A stretch of DNA of 59,741 nucleotides from an uncultured Pseudomonadota bacterium (GCA_903869345.1 CAIPYM010000029.1:1-59741); one strand, 5' to 3'. Positions 45,132 through 53,771 are shown, counted from the stretch's first letter. The notes: a model not told the origin generated them from the letters alone. Numbers and translations: made by a program.

Positions 45132-46063
45132 ATCTCGAGACCGCCGCCCTGGCTTTCAGCGCCCTGCTACTCAAAATCCTCCCCCTCTACGCTTTGATGG
45201 TGGCGGGGTTTTTCTTTGGACGGATTAACCCTGCGGGACTCCAATCTCTCGCCCGTCTTCAGATTTACCTGGTTATCCCTGTTTTTTTTCTCCTCAGCCT
45301 TCCCAACCTTGGCCTCACGGGACGGGATTTTTTACTCCCCCTTGTTTGTTTTCTGATGGCAGCTTGCGTGGCCGTTTTAGTGTTTTGGCTCACGCGTCCG
45401 CGTTGGAACGATAAGACCCCGTTTATGCTGACGTACGCCTGCAGCGGCGGCAATGTTGGCTATTACGGTATTCCCGTTGCTCTTGCCGTTTTGCCCCCTA
45501 AATCCTCGGCCCTTTTCATCACGGCCGTTGTTGGTGTCATGGCCTTTGGAGATACCGTAGGCTATTATTTGATGGCGCGGGGACGGCTCACCGTCCAACA
45601 GGGGCTGATAAGGGCCCTTCGCCTCCCAATTTTTTGGGGGATGGCGGCGGGTCTGATCTTGGGGGCTGTGGGCTACAGGCTCCCCGCCCTTGCCGCCGGA
45701 ATTACGCGGGATTTTCAAGGATGCTTCAGTTTGCTGGGTGCAATCCTGGTCGGAGCAAGCCTTGCTCAGCTCAAAACCGTTCACCTGGATCGACGCCTTC
45801 TCGGAGCCGCCCTGGCCGGAAAATTTCTCCTCTGGCCCGCTGTCGCGGGCGCGATCATTGCCGTGGATTATTTCTGGGTTCAGATGCTGCCCCCTGCCAG
45901 CTACATCGCGTTGTTTCTTGTGTCGCTCGTGCCCCTTCCGGGAAATCTCGTCGCCTACGCCGCTGACTTGGGTGTGCACGAGGACGTCGCGGGGGGCCTT
46001 GTGTTTGCGAGTACCCTTGTTGCCCTGATCGTCATCCCGCTGGCCCTGGCGTTTACCCTTTAA
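45128..46063 (+). CDS. AEC-family transporter (auxin efflux carrier type)
   Basis: A 311-aa membrane protein with about ten segments in the two-half arrangement of the AEC family. Visible elements are ILPLYALMVAGFFFGRI at the start, LTYACSGGNVGYYGIPVAL with the conserved NxGxxGxP motif, and SLVPLPGNLVAYAADLG in the second half. It starts 4 bases inside the rsmG end (ATGA). Its position between rsmG and parA is unusual; the substrate is unknown. Confidence 0.87.
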   Translation: MNLETAALAFSALLLKILPLYALMVAGFFFGRINPAGLQSLARLQIYLVIPVFFLLSLPNLGLTGRDFLLPLVCFLMAACVAVLVFWLTRPRWNDKTPFMLTYACSGGNVGYYGIPVALAVLPPKSSALFITAVVGVMAFGDTVGYYLMARGRLTVQQGLIRALRLPIFWGMAAGLILGAVGYRLPALAAGITRDFQGCFSLLGAILVGASLAQLKTVHLDRRLLGAALAGKFLLWPAVAGAIIAVDYFWVQMLPPASYIALFLVSLVPLPGNLVAYAADLGVHEDVAGGLVFASTLVALIVIPLALAFTL

Positions 46064-46135
46064 GCCTTCCCCAAAATTGATAGTCCCGCAGGGATCGGGG
46101 AGAGTAGGAGCGTTAGAAAGAACGACGCCCCCAAC

Positions 46136-46423
46136 CGTCGTCATCCCGGCGAGAAATTAAGTCCCGAGGGTTCAGAAGGAACGTCGTCCCGGCGAAGGCC
46201 GGGACCTCGAGAGGCTTGGCAGAGCGCTCTCGAATCCCTCGGGATTCCGGCTTTCGCCGGAATGACGCAAGCGACGAGGGGACTGAGAAAAAGGTTATTG
46301 TGTGCCGTTCGCAGCATGGGACAAGAAGGCCACGCACAGCCCCGCTTCTCGGGGTCCCGGCCTTCGCCGGGACGACGGGGGGACCCAGCCCTCACGCGCC
46401 CAACTTGCGCCGGGGCGACGGGG
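46136..46423. repeat. cluster of REP-like repeats upstream of parA
   Basis: A half unit at 46136-46154, a full family-1 pair at 46181-46267, another arm at 46351-46380 and a CAACTTGCGCC unit at 46401-46423. Together they fill most of the 376-base gap between the permease and parA. No gene or clear promoter is seen here. Confidence 0.8.
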
Positions 46424-46439
46424 GGAGTAATTCCCTGGT

Positions 46440-47303
46440 ATGCCTTCTCCTGTTTCCCCTCCCTCCCCCCCGGTTCCGCCGATCGAGCTAGCGTCCCCGG
46501 CGTGCCGGGTGATTGCCGTCGCCAATCAAAAGGGCGGCGTTGGGAAGACGACCACGACGGTGAACCTTGCGACCGCCATGGCCGCCGTGGGCAAGCGGGT
46601 CTTGCTGGTGGACGCGGACCCTCAGGGGAATGCCTCAACGGGGTTTGGGTTTGGACGCACTCAGCGCGGTGCGGGGTGCTACGAAGTTCTGTTTGACGGC
46701 CTGGCCATTGCGGGTCTTGTGCGGGCGACGCCGGTGCCGGGGTTGTCGCTCGTCACCGCCTCGGCGGACCTCGCGGGGGCCGATGTCCAAATCGCCTCCC
46801 TCCCCCGGCGCGAGTACCGCCTGCGCGACGCGCTGGAGCGGTGCGCGGCCGACTATGATTTTGTGCTGATCGACTGCCCCCCGGCGCTCAACCTGATCAC
46901 CGTGAACGCGCTTGTGGCGGCGAACGCGATTCTTGTGCCCCTGCAAGCTGAGTTCTACGCGCTAGAGGGCATCAGCAGCCTGTTACAGACGGTGGAAGCC
47001 ATCAAGTCACGGCTTAACCCGGATCTTGAGGTTCAGGGCGTTGTCCTGACGATGGTGGACAAGCGCAACGGCCTGGCCGAGGCCGTAACGCGCGACGTGC
47101 GGGCGTTCTTTGGCCCCCTGGTGTACGAAACCATCATTCCGCGCAACGTGCGCGTGTCCGAGGCGCCCTCGCACGGCAAGCCCGTCGTTTTGTACGACCT
47201 GAAATGTTCGGGCTCGCAGGCCTACCTCGCGCTCGCGGGTGAGGTGCTGCGCCGCGAGGCCCGCCGCGAACCGATTCCGTCTTCCCCTCTTCACGCTTCT
47301 TAA
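46440..47303 (+). CDS. parA: chromosome partitioning ATPase ParA
   Basis: Deviant Walker-type ATPase that moves ParB-parS complexes. The P-loop KGGVGKTT is at residues 31-38, followed by LVDADPQGNASTG, DYDFVLIDCPPALNLIT and VPLQAEFYALEGISSLLQT. The first 22 residues are Pro/Ser-rich. It is followed by parB after 12 bases. The short gap and the shared direction indicate one operon. Confidence 0.96.
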   Translation: MPSPVSPPSPPVPPIELASPACRVIAVANQKGGVGKTTTTVNLATAMAAVGKRVLLVDADPQGNASTGFGFGRTQRGAGCYEVLFDGLAIAGLVRATPVPGLSLVTASADLAGADVQIASLPRREYRLRDALERCAADYDFVLIDCPPALNLITVNALVAANAILVPLQAEFYALEGISSLLQTVEAIKSRLNPDLEVQGVVLTMVDKRNGLAEAVTRDVRAFFGPLVYETIIPRNVRVSEAPSHGKPVVLYDLKCSGSQAYLALAGEVLRREARREPIPSSPLHAS

Positions 47304-47315
47304 AGGACACGCCCT

Positions 47316-48242
47316 ATGACTGCTGCCGCTTCGCGTCTCCCCGCTGTCAAGCCCTCCCCCCTCGGACGTGGCCTCTCCGCCCTGCTGGGCGACGCGCAAG
47401 CCGCTGTTGCTGTTGGCAGCGGAAGCGCCGCCCCCGGACCCGGCGGCGCGTCGGGCAACGGCCCGCGCAAGATCCCGCTCGCCTGGATTCAACCGGGCAT
47501 TTACCAGCCCAGGCGTCGGTTTGACGAGGCCGCGATTGACGACCTTGCGACCTCCATCCGGGAGCGCGGCGTCATTCAGCCGCTCATCGTTCGTCCAGTC
47601 AGCGGGCACGCGGAGCTCTACGAGATCATCGCGGGGGAGCGCCGTTGGCGGGCCTCGCAGCGTGCGGGCCTGCACGAGCTTCCCGTGATTGTGCTGGAGC
47701 TGTCCGACCGCGAGGCGTTGGAAATCGCCCTGATCGAAAACATTCAGCGCCAGGATTTGTCGCCCCTGGAAGAGGCCGAAGGCTACCAGCGTCTGCTCCG
47801 CGAGTTCCACCACACCCAAGAAGCGCTCGCGCTGATTGTCGGGAAAAGCCGCCCGCACGTGACGAACATGCTGCGCCTCTTGAACCTTCCCGAGCCCATC
47901 AAGGCCATGCTGGATGACAAGCGGCTCACGATGGGGCATGCCCGCGCCATCGCCACGGTTCCGAACCCCGTCGCGCTGGCCGAGGACATCGTGCGCAAGG
48001 GCCTCAACGTGCGCCAGGCCGAAGAGCTGGCGCAGCACGCCGCCGAACGCGCTGAGGCCGCCAGTCACCGTCCCAAACGCCACCCGCGCGTGGATGCCGA
48101 CACAGCCGCGCTCAAACGCGACTTGCTGGACCGCCTGGGGCTGCAGGTGCGTTTCAGCGGCACCATCCCCAGCGGCAAAGTCGTCATCACCTACCACACG
48201 CTCGACCAAATGGACGACCTGATCCGGCGGCTCAAGGCGTAA
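47316..48242 (+). CDS. parB: chromosome partitioning protein ParB
   Basis: ParB CTPase and parS-binding protein, 308 aa. The N-terminal KPSPLGRGLSALLG is the ParA-contacting segment. Then come RRRFDEAAIDDLATSIRERG, IAGERRWRASQRAGLHELP, IALIENIQRQDLSPLEEAEGYQRL, and the helix-turn-helix ALALIVGKSRPHVTNMLRLL. The C-terminal dimerisation domain ends MDDLIRRLKA. GAGG-like AAAGGA lies 8 bases before the ATG. Confidence 0.96.
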   Translation: MTAAASRLPAVKPSPLGRGLSALLGDAQAAVAVGSGSAAPGPGGASGNGPRKIPLAWIQPGIYQPRRRFDEAAIDDLATSIRERGVIQPLIVRPVSGHAELYEIIAGERRWRASQRAGLHELPVIVLELSDREALEIALIENIQRQDLSPLEEAEGYQRLLREFHHTQEALALIVGKSRPHVTNMLRLLNLPEPIKAMLDDKRLTMGHARAIATVPNPVALAEDIVRKGLNVRQAEELAQHAAERAEAASHRPKRHPRVDADTAALKRDLLDRLGLQVRFSGTIPSGKVVITYHTLDQMDDLIRRLKA

Positions 48243-48244
48243 GG

Positions 48245-48260
48245 GGGGGCACAAGCCCCC
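48245..48260. terminator. GC-rich hairpin after parB
   Basis: GGGGGC-ACAA-GCCCCC forms a perfect 6-base-pair stem 2 bases after the parB stop. No T run follows on either strand, so it may only stabilise the 3' end. Confidence 0.4.
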
Positions 48261-48298
48261 GCAAGACGTTCCGCTATACGAAACATCCTTTGAAATCC

Positions 48299-48373
48299 TG
48301 GTGGGTGCGCCAGGGATTGAACCTGGGACCCCTACCGTGTGAAGGTAATGCTCTACCGCTGAGCTACGCACCC
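48299..48373 (-). tRNA. tRNA-Val (CAC)
   Basis: Complete cloverleaf on the minus strand. The acceptor stem CGCACCC pairs with GGGTGCG. The D-arm is TAGCTCAGCGGTAGAGCA. The anticodon loop TTCACAC gives CAC. The T-arm has CAGGTTCAATCCCTG, and CCA is encoded. Length 75 bases. It reads toward parB. Confidence 0.97.
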
Positions 48374-48407
48374 GGACCGCGCCCATACAAAGAGGTTTTA
48401 GGCTTTC

Positions 48408-49142
48408 ATGTCAAGCGCCTCCCCGCGGACCTCCGACGCTTTGCCCCACCTTTTGGTGGTGGACGATGATGAGCGTTTGCGGGCTCTGCTGGCTCGTTAC
48501 CTGGAGGGGCACGGATTTCGGGTCACGACAGCTCCCGAGACAGCCTCGGCCCGAATCCTTTTGCAGTCCCTGGTGTTTGATGCGGCCATTGTGGACGTCA
48601 TGATGCCCGGTGAGGACGGAATCGCGTTTACGGCGAGTCTTCAACGCACCCAAAAGGCCCTAACGCCACCGCCTATCTTGCTTCTGACGGCACGCGGGGA
48701 GGCGGGGGATCGCATCGCGGGCCTCGGGGCCGGGGCGGACGACTATTTGCCCAAACCGTTTGAGCCCGAGGAACTGCTGCTACGTGTTCGCGCCATCCTG
48801 CGGCGGACGCGTGGGGGCACGGAAGACGGAGCAACGGGGCCCTTGCGCCTGGGGGCCTGGACGTACGATCCGGACCGCGACACGTTAGAGCGTGGAACCC
48901 AGCGCGTGCGCCTGACGGGGATGGAAGCGAGTCTGATGCGGGCGCTGGCCTCCGCGCCGGGGGTGGCGCTCTCACGGGCCGACCTCGTGCGCAAAACGGG
49001 GCAGGCGGGCAACGTGAACGACCGCACGGTGGATGTTCAAGTGCGGCGCTTGCGGTGCAAGATGGAAGATGACCCCCAGAATCCGCGCTTTTTGGTGACC
49101 GTGCGCGGCGAAGGGTACAAGTTAGCCCCGGAGAGGCCATGA
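48408..49142 (+). CDS. OmpR-family response regulator
   Basis: A 244-aa two-domain response regulator. Receiver residues are LLVVDDDERLRALL, the phosphorylated Asp63 in AIVDVMMPGEDG, LLLTARGEA and the Lys in YLPKPFEPEEL. The winged helix has LTGMEASLMRALA, VNDRTVDVQVRRLRCKM and VRGEGYKL. It overlaps the following kinase gene by 4 bases, so the two form one system. It resembles OmpR of the EnvZ-OmpR type used for osmotic or envelope control. Confidence 0.93.
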   Translation: MSSASPRTSDALPHLLVVDDDERLRALLARYLEGHGFRVTTAPETASARILLQSLVFDAAIVDVMMPGEDGIAFTASLQRTQKALTPPPILLLTARGEAGDRIAGLGAGADDYLPKPFEPEELLLRVRAILRRTRGGTEDGATGPLRLGAWTYDPDRDTLERGTQRVRLTGMEASLMRALASAPGVALSRADLVRKTGQAGNVNDRTVDVQVRRLRCKMEDDPQNPRFLVTVRGEGYKLAPERP

Positions 49143-50497
49143 CGTTTCTGAATGTTCTTCGCGCCCCCGTGCGGGGTCTCAAGCGTTTGACGCCGCGTGG
49201 ACTCTTTGGGCGCACGTTGCTCATCATCGTGCTGCCCACGGTGCTCACGCTTGCGGTCGCCACGTACGTTTTCTTCAACCGCCATTGGTACGTTGTCACC
49301 CAGCGCCTTACGACGTCGGTGGCGGGCGACATCGCGGCATGGACCGAGGTGATCCGCACCGAGCCCGACCCTGCGCGACGCGACGACCTGATCGCCCTGG
49401 CCGCCACGACGACGAACATCACCATCACGTTTTCGCCGGGCGAATCGCTGGCTCCGGGCCGCACCAGATCCATCAACCCGCTGCGAACGTTGCTGAATCT
49501 CGCCCTCAAGGACCAGCTGGACTATCCGTTCGTTCTGCGCTTTGCCAATGCTCCGCGTCGTGTTGCCGTGTCGGTCCAAGCACCCGAAGGGTTGTTTGTC
49601 TTTGAGGTCCCGCTGCGGCGCATCTACACGCCGACGGGCGAGGCGTTCATCGCGTGGATGGTGGGCAGTGCCCTCGCGCTGTCCCTGATCGCGCTGTTGT
49701 TCATGCGCGGGCAGGTGCGGCCCATCCGCCGTTTGGCCGAGGCTGCCGAAGCGATTGGCAAGGGCAGCGACGTCGGCACGTTCCGGCCCGAGGGTGCCGC
49801 CGAAGTTCGGCAAGCGGGCGCGGCGCTTTTGGCCATGCGCGGACGGCTGCGGCGACAAATCACGCAACGAACCTCCATGCTGGCGGGGGTTTCGCACGAC
49901 CTGCGAACGCCCCTCACGCGCATCAAGCTGCAGGTCGCGCTGATGCCCGAAAGCCCCGAGACGAAAGGCCTTGCGGCTGACGTCGCCGAGATGGAGGGCA
50001 TGGTGGGGGCCTACCTCGCGTTTGCGCGGGGGGAAGAAGCCGAGCCGATGGACGATGTGCCGCTGGCCACGTGGCTTAAGGGAATCGTGGACGACGCACG
50101 GCGAGAAGGGCCAACGGGGACAGATCCCGCAAACCTGTCCGTGGACGTGCCGACGAAGTTGCGTGTGATCTTGCGCCCTCAGGCGGCGCGGCGCGTTGTC
50201 ATGAACCTGATTGCGAACGCGCGGCGGTACGGCTCGCACGTACAGGTCGCGGCGCGTGGGCGAACAAACGCCGTGGACATCACGGTGGATGACGACGGGC
50301 CGGGGATTCCCGTGAGCCGCCGCGAGGAGGCCTTTCGGCCCTTTTGCCGTCTGGACGAGGCTCGCACCCCCGGTGAGGGCGGGGTGGGCCTTGGCCTCAC
50401 CGTGGCCCGGGATATCGCCCGTTCACACGGAGGGGACGTTGTGTTAGAAGACAGCCCCCTCGGGGGTCTCCGCGCCCGGTTCTGGGTGCCGCTGTAG
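49139..50497 (+). CDS. EnvZ-like sensor histidine kinase
   Basis: A 452-aa inner-membrane sensor kinase: two membrane segments (about 24-43 and 168-188) with a periplasmic domain of about 120 residues between them, then a HAMP domain. The dimerisation domain holds His253 in GVSHDLRTPLTRIKLQ, matching EnvZ. The ATPase domain has MNLIANARRYG (N box), VDDDGPGIP (G1), and GLGLTVARDIA (G2). It is translationally coupled to the OmpR-type regulator. Confidence 0.92.
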   Translation: MTFLNVLRAPVRGLKRLTPRGLFGRTLLIIVLPTVLTLAVATYVFFNRHWYVVTQRLTTSVAGDIAAWTEVIRTEPDPARRDDLIALAATTTNITITFSPGESLAPGRTRSINPLRTLLNLALKDQLDYPFVLRFANAPRRVAVSVQAPEGLFVFEVPLRRIYTPTGEAFIAWMVGSALALSLIALLFMRGQVRPIRRLAEAAEAIGKGSDVGTFRPEGAAEVRQAGAALLAMRGRLRRQITQRTSMLAGVSHDLRTPLTRIKLQVALMPESPETKGLAADVAEMEGMVGAYLAFARGEEAEPMDDVPLATWLKGIVDDARREGPTGTDPANLSVDVPTKLRVILRPQAARRVVMNLIANARRYGSHVQVAARGRTNAVDITVDDDGPGIPVSRREEAFRPFCRLDEARTPGEGGVGLGLTVARDIARSHGGDVVLEDSPLGGLRARFWVPL

Positions 50498-50506
50498 GGC
50501 ACGCGG

Positions 50507-50546
50507 CCCTGGATTGCTTCACCCCCCTACGGGGGTTCGCAATGAC
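50507..50546. repeat. family-2 repeat, short copy
   Basis: CCTGGATTGCTTCAC, a small CCCCC/GGGGG stem, then TTCGCAATGACG. Same family as the copy inside rsmG. It lies between the kinase and the CZB-GGDEF gene. Confidence 0.7.
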
Positions 50547-50609
50547 GGGGGATAAAGACAGGAACACCCCCTGGCGAAGGGGGCTGGTTTCTTTTACCTT
50601 TTGCCTTCC

Positions 50610-51449
50610 ATGGACACGCCTTCCCCTTCCCGGACTTCCTCGCTGACCGCTGCGTTTGATGATCACCTTGCGTGGCTGATGGCTTGGCACCGTGCGGCGT
50701 TCCTGGCTCCGCCCGGCCAGGCCAAGGCTTCTCCGCCGATGTCCCCGTGTTTCGCCGCGTGGTACGATTCGTGCGTGAACACGGCGGCCGACGAGGAACG
50801 GGAAGCCCTCGATCGTCTGGCTGTTCAGCATGACCATCTGCACCGGCTGGCGAAGGTCCTGTTGGAGCGTCACCCGTGGGGGCCCCTGTCCCCCCGCGAT
50901 TACGAAGCGTTTGCAACTGCCGCGCACGCCTTCACGCAGGCCCTTCGCCAGAGGCTTGCGGATCAGACCCACGCCGCCGTGGGACGTGACAGGGCCACGG
51001 GCTTGCTGAACGCGTACGCGGCGCAAAAAGCCGTGGAACGCGAACTGGAACGTCTTCGGCGCGGCGGCAAACCCTTTGGGCTCGCCCTCGTGCGGCCCGA
51101 TGACGCACCGCCGATCGTAACGGCGGACGCCCGGATTGTCCCGCTCACGACCGTCCTCCAGCCCACGCTCCGGGCCTCGGACGAGATGTACCGCTGGGAG
51201 GGCCCGACGTTGCTGCTGCTGCTGCCCCAGACCGAGCCCGCCGCGAGCCTAGCGGCGCTGGAGCGTCTGCGCGAGGTTGTGAACCGGCCCGAGCCGCCTC
51301 CTGCAAGTCCCCTGACGGCGGCCTTTGGGCTGGTTGCGTCCTCCCCCGAGGCGAGCAGCGAGGACCTTCTGGCCCGCGCCGAACGCGCCCTGAGCCGCGC
51401 CCGCGCGGAAGGTCCGGGCCACATCGTCGCCCTCGGCCCCGAGGGGTGA
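50610..51449 (+). CDS. CZB-GGDEF protein with degenerate catalytic site
   Basis: A 279-aa cytoplasmic protein. Residues about 10-90 look like a chemoreceptor zinc-binding (CZB) domain with the ligand pattern H19, C47, H74 and H78 (FDDHLAW, SPCFAAW, HDHLH). Residues 115-275 have a GGDEF-like fold (RDRATGLLNAYAAQKAVERE, then DEMYRWEGPTLLLLLPQ), but the GGDEF loop is replaced by RWEGPT, so diguanylate cyclase activity is unlikely. The layout resembles DgcZ, a zinc-responsive cyclase. ATG at 50610; an in-frame TTG three codons earlier is also open. Confidence 0.75.
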   Translation: MDTPSPSRTSSLTAAFDDHLAWLMAWHRAAFLAPPGQAKASPPMSPCFAAWYDSCVNTAADEEREALDRLAVQHDHLHRLAKVLLERHPWGPLSPRDYEAFATAAHAFTQALRQRLADQTHAAVGRDRATGLLNAYAAQKAVERELERLRRGGKPFGLALVRPDDAPPIVTADARIVPLTTVLQPTLRASDEMYRWEGPTLLLLLPQTEPAASLAALERLREVVNRPEPPPASPLTAAFGLVASSPEASSEDLLARAERALSRARAEGPGHIVALGPEG

Positions 51450-51502
51450 GAAGGGAGGGGGGCATGGGGCCATCGTCACCTGATTCCTCTCCGCCCTTTT
51501 CC

Positions 51503-51632
51503 CGTCACCCCGGCGAAGGCCGGGGTCCCGAGGGAGTCTGGTCACCTTAAAAAACACCGTCATTCCGGCGAAAGCCGGAATCCCGAGGGAATCATCAACG
51601 TCTCGGGGTCCCGGCCTTCGCCGGGACGACGG
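51503..51632. repeat. three-unit REP-like repeat cluster
   Basis: Three family-1 units in a row: ACCCCGGCGAAGGCCGGGGT, ATTCCGGCGAAAGCCGGAAT and GTCCCGGCCTTCGCCGGGAC, each followed or preceded by a CCGAGGGA or CTCGGG segment. The remainder of the gap 51450-51760 shows only a TATACT promoter-like -10 at 51707-51712. Confidence 0.85.
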
Positions 51633-51760
51633 TGGAGGGGAAGGCTCCGGCCCCCAAAAACCCCCTTGCAAGGATTTTCTTAGGCGTTTTTTCATCCCTT
51701 TTCAGGTATACTCAAGGTCTCGGAGGGGCTTTTTAAGCCTCCCAAGGAAAGGCGGGAGCT

Positions 51761-52342
51761 ATGCGTCGGCGAGATTTTTTAAGACTCGGGGCAGTATTAC
51801 TCGCACCACGCATATTAAGTGGATGCGCAAGTGTGCCCCGGGGGGGGCGGTCTTCTCCCCAAGAACAAGGCCCGAGGTATACAGATCGCCTAAACGGTTA
51901 TGAGTTTACGGCTTGGCAGCCAGTAGACTCACACACTTGGGAAAGGGCCTTTCGACTCGTTGATGCCCCACCGGGGGAAAGCGCCGTAGGGGTCATCCAA
52001 TACACGCCCGCTGAGGTCCGTAACTCGCGTGGAGTGCGTTACCCTAGTCGCGTGCACTTCAGCATGCAGGCACGAACGCCGGATAAGATTCTCGACGCCC
52101 ATGGCGACACCCTTGTACAGGGAAAGACCATCGATCCTCCAAGTGCATCATGGACGCTTACAATGAATATCCATGGGGCTTTGTGCACATTGCCTGGTGA
52201 AGGCGGTGAAGTCGCACAAATAGCTCATGCCGCGCTCGCGGGCGCTTTTGGGATTCCGGTTAAACCGCAAGAGCAACTGCGACTCGGCAAAATCGCTTTT
52301 CTTATTCCTGGACGACATCCCCCGCCATTCCCCCAGCCCTAA
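51761..52342 (+). CDS. lipoprotein of unknown function
   Basis: A 193-aa protein with a twin-arginine-like start (MRRRDFLRLG) and a lipobox LSGC (Cys 22). The mature part is beta-rich, containing YEFTAWQPVDSHTWERAF and LTMNIHGALCTLPGE; a C-terminal stretch (about 145-165) looks helical. No family recognised. Its third codon positions are AT-richer than those of its neighbours, a possible sign of transfer. AAGGA purines are about 15 bases before the ATG. It is convergent with ruvA. Confidence 0.6.
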   Translation: MRRRDFLRLGAVLLAPRILSGCASVPRGGRSSPQEQGPRYTDRLNGYEFTAWQPVDSHTWERAFRLVDAPPGESAVGVIQYTPAEVRNSRGVRYPSRVHFSMQARTPDKILDAHGDTLVQGKTIDPPSASWTLTMNIHGALCTLPGEGGEVAQIAHAALAGAFGIPVKPQEQLRLGKIAFLIPGRHPPPFPQP

Positions 52343-52367
52343 CCGACGGTCGCCTGCTCCTCTTCCT

Positions 52368-53033
52368 TCACCGTGCCGCTCCCTCCTCCCCGCGCTGGGC
52401 GAGGGCGGTGAGGCTTTCACGGATGAGAACCGGGAGGGTTACCGTCGGGCCGAGGCGCGCGGCGATCTTAGCGACGGTCTCCCACGCCTCCAGGCGTTCA
52501 TAGCCGAGGTTCGTCAGCGCCGAGAGTGCGTCGGCCTGCAGGTGACTTTCCGCGTTGTCTTTTCCGGAGGTCCCCACCGACGATCCGGACCCTGCCGCGC
52601 CGGGAATCCCCGGCACGCCCGCGCTCCAAGCGCCCAATTTATCCCGGAGTTCCGTGATCAAGCGCAGGGCCAGCTTGGGCCCCACGCCCTCGGCCCGCAT
52701 CAGCGCGGTCTTGTCCTGCGCGGCTAGGGCCGAGGCCAGATCGTCAGGCCCCAAAAGGCTAAGGATCGCCAAAGCGACCTTGGCCCCCACGCCCTGCACG
52801 GTGGTCAAAAGGCGAAAGGCCTCGCGTTCGGGCTCGTCGGCAAACCCGTAAAGGCTGATCGCGTCCTCGCGCACGTGCGTTTCGATCAGCAACGACGCCT
52901 TCACGCCCGTGCGGGCGCACGCTCGCCCTAACGTCTTGGCCGAGCACGCGACGACGTACCCCACGCCGCCCACGTCCACGATGACGCGCTGCGGGCCGAT
53001 GCTGTCCACAAAGCCTGTGAGTTTACCGATCAT
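52368..53033 (-). CDS. ruvA: Holliday junction branch-migration protein RuvA
   Basis: Tetrameric junction-binding subunit of RuvAB, 221 aa. Domain I begins MIGKLTGFV, with VDVGGVGYVV, then ETHVREDAISLYGF. Two helix-hairpin-helix motifs are VQGVGAKVALAILS and AEGVGPKLALRLITEL. The C-terminal domain III is LTNLGY followed by a helical end. The ATG at 53033 has GGAGG 5 bases upstream; the upstream frame is ruvC. It overlaps ruvC by 11 bases. Confidence 0.95.
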   Translation of the reverse strand: MIGKLTGFVDSIGPQRVIVDVGGVGYVVACSAKTLGRACARTGVKASLLIETHVREDAISLYGFADEPEREAFRLLTTVQGVGAKVALAILSLLGPDDLASALAAQDKTALMRAEGVGPKLALRLITELRDKLGAWSAGVPGIPGAAGSGSSVGTSGKDNAESHLQADALSALTNLGYERLEAWETVAKIAARLGPTVTLPVLIRESLTALAQRGEEGAAR

Positions 53034-53517
53034 GAGGACCTCCATGGTGGGCATGGCACACGGCCACGGCAAGGGCATCCGCCGCATCTGCCGCCAAATC
53101 TCCCGCGCCCGGTAAAAGAATGCGGATCATCGCCTGAATCTGATCTTTGCTGGCGTGCCCGTACCCCGTCACGGCTTGTTTGATGCGATTCGCCGCGTAT
53201 TCGGACACCGCAAGCCCCGCCATGGCCCCGGCCAGAAGAACAACACCCCGCGCTTGCCCCAATTTCAGGGCCGAGGCCGGGTTGCGGTTCACAAACGTCT
53301 CTTCCACCGCAACCTCCGTCGGACCATGAAGCGCGATCACCTCGGCCAACCCGTCGGCCAAAAGGCGAAGACGCTCGGCCATGGGCACGTCCGAAGGCGG
53401 GCTCACCCGCCCAGCAGCCCGAAACGTCAGCCGCGATCCCGCTTGGGCCACCACGCCCCACCCGGTATGCCGCAACCCAGGGTCAAGGCCAAGAATGAGG
53501 CGAGGGGGGAGTGTCAT
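53023..53517 (-). CDS. ruvC: crossover junction endodeoxyribonuclease RuvC
   Basis: Holliday junction resolvase, 164 aa. The RNase H-like catalytic acids are D12 in LGLDPGLRHTGW, the Glu in VAVEETFVNRNP, and the C-terminal Asp pair in DLAADAADALAVAVCHAHH. It is coupled to ruvA. ruvB, normally third in this operon, is not downstream; a plus-strand lipoprotein gene lies there instead. Confidence 0.95.
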   Translation of the reverse strand: MTLPPRLILGLDPGLRHTGWGVVAQAGSRLTFRAAGRVSPPSDVPMAERLRLLADGLAEVIALHGPTEVAVEETFVNRNPASALKLGQARGVVLLAGAMAGLAVSEYAANRIKQAVTGYGHASKDQIQAMIRILLPGAGDLAADAADALAVAVCHAHHGGPHDR

Positions 53518-53578
53518 GGGGGATCCGAGGATTGAGAAGACACGTGATTTCCTCTTCCCCGGCGGGGGCCAAAAAGAA

Positions 53579-53664
53579 CCGTTATTCCGGCGAAAGCCGG
53601 AATCCCGAGGGAGTCATTTACGCTCTCTCGGTGTCTCGGGGTCCCGGCCTTCGCCGGGACGACG
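53579..53664. repeat. REP-like palindromic repeat, family 1
   Basis: ATTCCGGCGAAAGCCGGAAT and GTCCCGGCCTTCGCCGGGAC about 50 bases apart, with CCCGAGGGAGTC between them. It lies between ruvC and hom. Confidence 0.85.
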
Positions 53665-53771
53665 GCCATCTGTGGACCGCCCCCTCACCTCGACCCTCTC
53701 CCCCTCACGGGGGCGAGGGAGTCACGCTGCACCTACCTTCACAACCTACTCTTTATTCGTGCCACACACGC

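Noticed and set aside
47007-48386. 459-codon open frame on the minus strand opposite parA/parB
   Set aside because: It contains the tRNA-Val sequence and covers two well-supported genes; clearly a shadow.
51503-51632. Regular palindromes that might be read as a CRISPR array
   Set aside because: Units face in different directions, spacing is irregular, and the same units occur singly elsewhere; no cas genes are present.
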